The position numbers and the translations under genes were made by a program. Below are positions 58,388-64,000 of a stretch of DNA of 64,000 nucleotides, piece after piece. The notes beneath the pieces are model-generated. The model was not told where the DNA came from, ran no database searches, and saw only the letters and a program-made list of their open reading frames with translations. Positions within the stretch are counted from its first letter, which is position 1. Each line of letters starts with the position of its first letter. Source of the DNA: Pseudomonas lurida (GTDB lineage Bacteria > Pseudomonadota > Gammaproteobacteria > Pseudomonadales > Pseudomonadaceae); assembly GCF_002563895.1 (NCBI RefSeq), contig NZ_PDJB01000001.1, positions 5,997,501-6,061,500 of the forward strand, written 5' to 3'.

Positions 58388-59325
58388 TGCGGACCGGCCT
58401 CGCCGTAGACCTTTTGCAGAATGGCACCGGCGCCCTTCTCCAGCAGCGCTTCAGCCACCTGGATACCCAGGGCGGTAGCGTTGCCCTGGGGACCACGCAC
58501 CTCAGCGGTCAACAGGGTGCCGCCTTCCGGGTCTCCAACCAAGCCGCGCAACCACAGGTTGTCACCTTCGAGCACCGCGTAGCAGGCAATCGGCACCTGG
58601 CAGCCACCGTTGAGGTGTTTGTTCAGCGCACGCTCGGCGGTGACGCGCACTTCGGTGTCCTGATGGTCCAGGGGTTTGAGCAGGGCATGGATTTCACTGT
58701 CGGCGGTACGGCATTCGATACCAACGGCACCCTGCCCACCTGCGGGCAGGCTGTCCTCGACGCTGATTGCCGAGGTGATACGGTGTTCGAAGCCCAAGCG
58801 GATCAGGCCGGCCGCCGCAAGGATGATCGCGTCATATTCACCCGCATCCAGCTTCGCCAAACGGGTGTTGACGTTGCCGCGCAGGAAACGGATCTGCAAG
58901 TCCGGACGCCGGGTCAGCAGCTGTGCCTGGCGGCGCAGGCTGGACGTACCGACGATGCTGCCCAGGGGCAGCTCATCCAACGATGCATACGTATTGGAAA
59001 CGAAGGCATCACGCGGGTCTTCGCGCTCACAGATACAAAAAAGGCCCAGGCCTTCCGGGAAGTCCATGGGCACATCTTTCATCGAATGCACGGCGATGTC
59101 GGCTTCGTTTTCCAGCAGCGCGGTTTCCAGTTCCTTGACGAACAAACCCTTGCCGCCGATCTTCGACAGTGGCGAGTCGAGCAGTTTGTCGCCGCGACTG
59201 ACCATGGGCACCAGGGACACCTTGAGCCCCGGGTGAGCCTGCTCCAGGCGTGCTTTGACGTATTCGGCCTGCCACAAGGCCAGGGCGCTTTTACGGGTGG
59301 CGATGCGGATTTCGCGAGAGGACAT
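58384..59325 (-). CDS. hemC: porphobilinogen deaminase (hydroxymethylbilane synthase)
   Basis: 313-residue haem-pathway enzyme. N-terminal [19 protein letters not shown], substrate-site [11 protein letters not shown] and RRQAQLL, and the dipyrromethane-cofactor Cys in [13 protein letters not shown]. First gene of the hemCDXY operon, 138 bp after algR on the same strand. Confidence 0.96.
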   Translation of the reverse strand: MSSREIRIATRKSALALWQAEYVKARLEQAHPGLKVSLVPMVSRGDKLLDSPLSKIGGKGLFVKELETALLENEADIAVHSMKDVPMDFPEGLGLFCICEREDPRDAFVSNTYASLDELPLGSIVGTSSLRRQAQLLTRRPDLQIRFLRGNVNTRLAKLDAGEYDAIILAAAGLIRLGFEHRITSAISVEDSLPAGGQGAVGIECRTADSEIHALLKPLDHQDTEVRVTAERALNKHLNGGCQVPIACYAVLEGDNLWLRGLVGDPEGGTLLTAEVRGPQGNATALGIQVAEALLEKGAGAILQKVYGEAGPQ

Positions 59326-59463
59326 GGATCAATCCGTACTGAATAGATACGGCAGATAATAACAGCTCAGGCAAATACGCTTTGATTTGAATCAGCAAGT
59401 GCGGGGCCTCCCTGGCCACGTCGCACCGGGATAAGGAACACAGGCCTCGCCAAAGCCCTTGGG

Positions 59464-60210
59464 CTAAAGCTGCTGCATCATCTTGCGCACACCGGCGACA
59501 TGCCGTCGGCTGACGATCAACGCGTCACCGTTAAGGCCTTTCAGGAAGAGCTGAAAGTGCCCAAGGGGCGTGCGTTGCAGGCGTTCGATTCGCTCGCGGG
59601 CCACCAGCGCGTTGCGGTGGATGCGCACGAAGCGGTCGCCGAACTCATCCTCAAGCGCCTTCAGCGGCTCATCGAGCAGCACTTCGCCGCCCTGGTGACG
59701 CAAGGTCACATACTTGTGATCGGCAATGAAATAGACCACTTCGCCCAGCGGGATAAGCTCGATGCCTTTGCGTGTACGGGCGCTGATATGGCTGCGTGGC
59801 CCGTTACCACTTTGAGCCGCAGGCTGAGTCAGCGCGGCAAGCTGGACGCGGGTTGGGCGCTCGGCCTTTTTCAGGGCCTTGAGCACTGCATCGCCAGCCA
59901 CCGGCTTGGTGAGGAAGCTGACACCGCTGGCCTCCAGCGTCTCCGCGGAAAACTCTTCACCGGCTGCGCAAAACACCACGGCGGGTGGTGACTCGCGCTC
60001 GCTCAGTCGGGCAGCAACTTGCAGGCCATCGAGGCCCGGCATACGGATATCGAGCAACACCACATCCGGCTTGAGGCTGTCGATCAGCGTCAACGCCTCT
60101 TCGCCCGTGGTGGCGCTCGGCTCTAGTACTGCATAACCCTCGAGTTCACTGACCAAACGGCTCAGTCGCTCGCGGGCTTGGGGTTCGTCATCAACGATCA
60201 GGACATTCAT
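59464..60210 (-). CDS. algR: LytTR-type response regulator AlgR with an altered receiver
   Basis: 248 residues. Receiver domain 1-120: acidic pair Asp7/Asp8, phospho-acceptor Asp54 in LLDIRMPGLDG, Lys102 in LTKPV. The switch Thr/Ser expected after the fourth strand is Ala82 (VVFCAAGEEF); the P. aeruginosa protein as I recall it has CTAHDEF there. The later aromatic is Phe99. The C-terminal LytTR DNA-binding domain (about 140-245; SHISARTRKGIELIPLGEV, RFVRIHRNALVARERI) looks intact. In P. aeruginosa AlgR controls alginate, twitching and rhamnolipid genes. ATG 60210 overlaps the stop of the algZ remnant. Confidence 0.93.
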   Translation of the reverse strand: MNVLIVDDEPQARERLSRLVSELEGYAVLEPSATTGEEALTLIDSLKPDVVLLDIRMPGLDGLQVAARLSERESPPAVVFCAAGEEFSAETLEASGVSFLTKPVAGDAVLKALKKAERPTRVQLAALTQPAAQSGNGPRSHISARTRKGIELIPLGEVVYFIADHKYVTLRHQGGEVLLDEPLKALEDEFGDRFVRIHRNALVARERIERLQRTPLGHFQLFLKGLNGDALIVSRRHVAGVRKMMQQL

Positions 60211-60600
60211 ATTGCGCTGGATTCCTGCGTGAGTCTCGCACAAGGATAGCGTAGACAGGTGCGGTGACTTGCGTCACAGCGATCCACGCTAAGACTAGCG
60301 CGAGCGGCAAAAAGTGCCCTGAGAGTGGCACCCATATTTACCCGGACCTGTTCAATAGCGCCCAAGACCTGCTGCCTTCGGGCATCGTCGTAGGGTTTGC
60401 TGATACACAATCCGAATACCCCCCTTTTTTAATGGATAGTCTGGGCTCTGACCGCATCACCCGACTTTGGTGCATTCACACACTATCAGTCCAACTGTAG
60501 ACGCTCACTGAGACGGCATTGCTCAATCGTCAAATATCGTTTCAATAAGCCCTGCACCAGTCTCGTACCGGACGCGGCCGGCGGCAAGGCACTTAGCCAT
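60207..60600 (-). pseudogene. algZ: remnant of sensor kinase gene algZ (fimS)
   Basis: In one minus-strand frame two pieces of a LytS-type histidine kinase are readable. About 60486-60580 gives GLLKRYLTIEQCRLSERLQL, the segment that in this family follows the H-box helix (ELxxVxxYLxIExxRxxxRL). About 60207-60350 gives a kinase C-terminus (TLRALFAARASLSVDR, then TCLRYPCARLTQESSAI), ending in TGA that overlaps the algR ATG. Between them are two adjacent stops and a further one, and the N-box (ENAxxH) is missing. The TM half and the phospho-His region are gone. Position between algR and argH is that of P. aeruginosa algZ. Confidence 0.78.
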
Positions 60601-60713
60601 CCTTTGCACAAATAAAAATGCCGACGACCCGCAGCACCGCCTCCACGGGCAACCCTGTTATCATCGCCGGCACACTTCCATGCCTTTTTATCAAGCAGAT
60701 CACGAGCGAATCC

Positions 60714-62108
<1,395 letters not shown>

Positions 62109-62141
62109 ACCCAGCGCTCAGCTGCAGCGCGGTCAAACCTG

Positions 62142-62226
62142 GGGGAGCGGGCTTGCTCGCGAACGCCGTATTTCAGTCACCAATGCGTTGACTGATCCAC
62201 CGCTTTCGCGAGCAAGCTCGCTCCCC
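62142..62226. repeat. REP doublet (REPIN-like)
   Basis: GGGGAGCGGGCTTGCTCGCGAA at the left and TTCGCGAGCAAGCTCGCTCCCC at the right are inverted copies (one mismatch). The spacer has an inner TCAGTCA/TGACTGA pair like that at 47883-47952. Confidence 0.83.
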
Positions 62227-62250
62227 TATTACGAGCAGCGGCCGTCGTGA

Positions 62251-62910
62251 CTATTTCTTCGCCGCAATCATGGCCATGAACGCCGGCATCGCCGCCTCCC
62301 TGTCTGCCGCCACTTTCTGAGCGTTGGGCATGGCGTGCAACTTTTCCAGCAATGCCTTGGCCACCGGCATCTCAGCCAGCAGATCCAGGCCAAACAGCTT
62401 CTCGCCCACCGCACAGGCGAGGTTCACGCTGTACATGAAATACAGATCGGCAATCGTGAAGCTCTCCCCCGCCACGAACGGCGCGAACTTCCCGTGCCTG
62501 CCCAACGAACTGAACCCCAACAGCAACTCGGCCTTGGATTTCTCCTTGATCGCTTCCGGTACCGGCATGCCAAAGAACGCCTCGGCAAAACATGCGCGGG
62601 CAGGCAATTCGATGTACAGCTCGATCTCCCGGCACAGCGCCAGCACCTGCGCGCGCTGGAACGGCTCGGCCGGCAGCAGCGCCGGCCCCTCCTGGGTATG
62701 CTCGATGTATTCGAGGATCACGCTGGTTTCGTTGATGAAACCCTGCTTTACGCCCAGCACCGGCACCTTGCCTCGCGGGCTCACGGCCAGGGCTTCAGGG
62801 GTTTGCCCGGCATAAAAGGGCACCTCTTCGAACGGCAGCCCTTTCTCCAGCAGCGCCAGCTTGACCATGTTGTAGTAGTTACTGACTGAGAATCCGTAGA
62901 GCTTGAGCAT
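62251..62910 (-). CDS. glutathione S-transferase family protein
   Basis: 219 residues: thioredoxin-like N-terminal domain (LKLYGFSVSNYYNMVKLALL; cis-Pro region GKVPVLGVKQGFINETSVILEY with the Glu-Ser/Thr gamma-glutamyl site) and helical C-terminal domain. ATG 62910 has GGAGG 8 nt upstream. Single-gene unit; the electrophile substrate is unknown. Confidence 0.9.
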   Translation of the reverse strand: MLKLYGFSVSNYYNMVKLALLEKGLPFEEVPFYAGQTPEALAVSPRGKVPVLGVKQGFINETSVILEYIEHTQEGPALLPAEPFQRAQVLALCREIELYIELPARACFAEAFFGMPVPEAIKEKSKAELLLGFSSLGRHGKFAPFVAGESFTIADLYFMYSVNLACAVGEKLFGLDLLAEMPVAKALLEKLHAMPNAQKVAADREAAMPAFMAMIAAKK

Positions 62911-63035
62911 GACTGTGCCTCCAGGCCGGGAATGGGGTTGGCTGCAAGTGTTATAGATCCCGGCGCTAGCCTTGACCAGCAGCATCACCCGCTTGAATGG
63001 GGGTAGACTGGCGCCCTTTCCTTAAGGAGCCTGCC

Positions 63036-63320
63036 ATGAGCGAGCCGACCGATATCGACAACGACGAAGAAGAATTCACCGAAACCACCCTGATCGAAGC
63101 AATCGAGAATCAGATCGAAAGCGAAAACCCGCCAGCGGCCAAAGCGACCTTCAACAAGCTGACACTGGTCGGTTACGAGCGTGAAGACATCTTGCAAATG
63201 ATGGCCCACGTGCTCGCCGTCGAAATCGACGCATTGCTGGAAGAGGACCGCGCCTTCAATACCGAATGGTATGAAACTGCACTGCGCGCCCTGCCGGAAC
63301 TGCCTGCGCAAAAGCAATAA
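63036..63320 (+). CDS. conserved small acidic protein
   Basis: 94 residues, no signal peptide, strongly acidic N-terminus (SEPTDIDNDEEEFTETT) then a helical segment (GYEREDILQMMAHVLAVEIDALLEEDR). The AAGGAG ribosome site is 7 nt upstream. Conserved-hypothetical type common in pseudomonads; I do not recognise a named family. Confidence 0.78.
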   Translation: MSEPTDIDNDEEEFTETTLIEAIENQIESENPPAAKATFNKLTLVGYEREDILQMMAHVLAVEIDALLEEDRAFNTEWYETALRALPELPAQKQ

Positions 63321-63416
63321 TCCCAGGGTGCAGTAACACGCTGGACAGTTCGGCAAAGTGCGTTCACCTTATGGCCTGCTAGCCTCTAATAAATTCTTAG
63401 AAAGTCTGGAGTCCTT

Positions 63417-63671
63417 ATGTCGTATACCCCTGAGTTGGTTGCCGAACTGGAAATCCTTGCACTCTTCAACCTGGGCAGCTCCCAGGAAGGTCTGAAAGTC
63501 CACCAGACCGCCGCGCCCACTGCCATCGCCGCTGCCAAGCGCCTCCATGCGAAAGGGCTTATCGACCAGCCGGACGGGGGCTACCTGACCAGCCTTGGCC
63601 GGGACGCTGCCGAGCAAGCCCAAACCCTACTGACCATCCTGACCACTGCCAGTACCAAAGAAGCCGCCTGA
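63417..63671 (+). CDS. TIGR02647 family DNA-binding-like small protein
   Basis: 84 residues starting MSYTPELVAELEILALFNL, with a winged-helix-like layout (AAKRLHAKGLIDQPDGGYL) suggesting nucleic-acid binding. The family is short and uncharacterised. Located about 100 bp after the acidic-protein gene, same strand. Confidence 0.83.
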   Translation: MSYTPELVAELEILALFNLGSSQEGLKVHQTAAPTAIAAAKRLHAKGLIDQPDGGYLTSLGRDAAEQAQTLLTILTTASTKEAA

Positions 63672-63682
63672 CACCTGATACC

Positions 63683-63719
63683 GCCCATGGAGTCCGCCCC
63701 TTGCGGATTCCGAGGGCGT
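63683..63719. other. long interrupted stem-loop before cyaA
   Basis: CGCCC...GGGCG outer arms and GGAGTCCGC/GCGGATTCC inner arms form an interrupted stem of about 14 bp. No T-tract follows. It could be a terminator of the TIGR02647 gene or a structure in the cyaA leader. Confidence 0.4.
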
Positions 63720-63839
63720 TGCTGTGGATGTGCGAAAATTCTGACGTCAAAATCCATTTCCCTCTAAACCTCCTACGCTACTGGCTGTAAACTCCTACAC
63801 GGCCGCCCACGTCGGGCCCTGCGAGCCACCGACCTCGAC

Positions 63840-64000
63840 ATGACCCGCACCCATGAAATCCGCCCCGACCTGGACGAAGGCATCGACCGCAAGGTGCTGG
63901 CCCAATTGCGCGCGCGTTTCATGGCCCTCAACGAAGGCCGTATGGCCCGGGCCGTCGAGGGGCTGACGCCGCGCCAGCAAAGCGTGCTGAACCTGTTACC
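63840..64000 (+). CDS. cyaA: class I adenylate cyclase, N-terminal fragment (continues beyond the window)
   Basis: The first 53 codons are visible. The product starts MTRTHEIRPDLDEGIDRKVL and continues LRARFMALNEGRMARA, typical of the N-terminus of the roughly 950-residue class I enzyme that makes cAMP. P. aeruginosa cyaA lies at the corresponding place downstream of argH. Identification rests on a short stretch and on gene order. Confidence 0.82.
   Translation, partial: MTRTHEIRPDLDEGIDRKVLAQLRARFMALNEGRMARAVEGLTPRQQSVLNLL

Noticed and set aside
60264..60500. 78-codon plus-strand frame in the algR-argH gap
   Set aside because: No ribosome site or conserved look; the minus strand carries the kinase remnant instead.

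Overview
The window is a 64 kb chromosomal segment of a fluorescent Pseudomonas, most likely from the P. fluorescens complex. The evidence is high G+C content, the gene order ubiI-ubiH-pepP / zapA-6S RNA / rho-trxA-ppx-ppk-hemB / algP-algQ-dsbB-hemY-hemX-hemD-hemC-algR-argH-cyaA (remembered as the P. aeruginosa PA5221 to PA5272 order), and REP-type inverted repeats in intergenic gaps. The organism call and the synteny statements come from memory of Pseudomonas genomes, not from a database search.

Layout. 1-4630 (minus) is a tightly overlapping operon ygfB-pepP-ubiH-(DUF4442)-ubiI for aerobic ubiquinone hydroxylation. 4769-6188 (plus) holds a ZapB-like coiled-coil gene, zapA, 6S RNA with its terminator, and 5-formyl-THF cyclo-ligase. 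After a 49-codon membrane protein and an EVE-domain protein comes an HlyD/RbbA/YhhJ-type ABC system (7060-11866). 11931-21446 carries a FliL-like protein, a quinone oxidoreductase, glpT with candidate GlpR operators, a ChaC cyclotransferase, a TonB-dependent receptor, a small predicted beta-barrel, and an overlapping pair ubiD + 2Fe-2S flavin reductase. 21506-25468 is an O-acetyltransferase, rho and trxA.

25591-33882 looks like an accessory insertion between trxA and ppx: a GntR regulator divergent from a four-gene amino-acid ABC transporter, then a compact chaperone-usher fimbrial operon. 34330-42548 returns to core genes (ppx, ppk, hemB, DedA, a sterol-desaturase-family protein, elbB, a DUF188 protein). 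42551-47857 holds an FTR1/cytochrome c iron permease and a four-gene envelope operon (COG3014, YcfL, LpoB and CsgG-like proteins). 47996-51717 has LysE, MscS, ABC-F and TIGR02444 genes. 51714-60210 has algP, an FKBP isomerase, algQ, dsbB, hemY-hemX-hemD-hemC and algR. 60714 to the end has argH, a GST, two small conserved genes and the start of cyaA.

The most striking observation is between algR and argH. The sensor kinase gene algZ (fimS) expected there is reduced to a remnant of about 0.4 kb. Two recognisable pieces of a LytS-type histidine kinase remain in one frame, separated by stops and a deletion, and the old stop codon still overlaps the algR start. The AlgR receiver keeps its phospho-acceptor Asp54 but has Ala at the usual switch Thr/Ser position, while the LytTR DNA-binding domain looks intact. 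This suggests an AlgR regulon that no longer depends on AlgZ.
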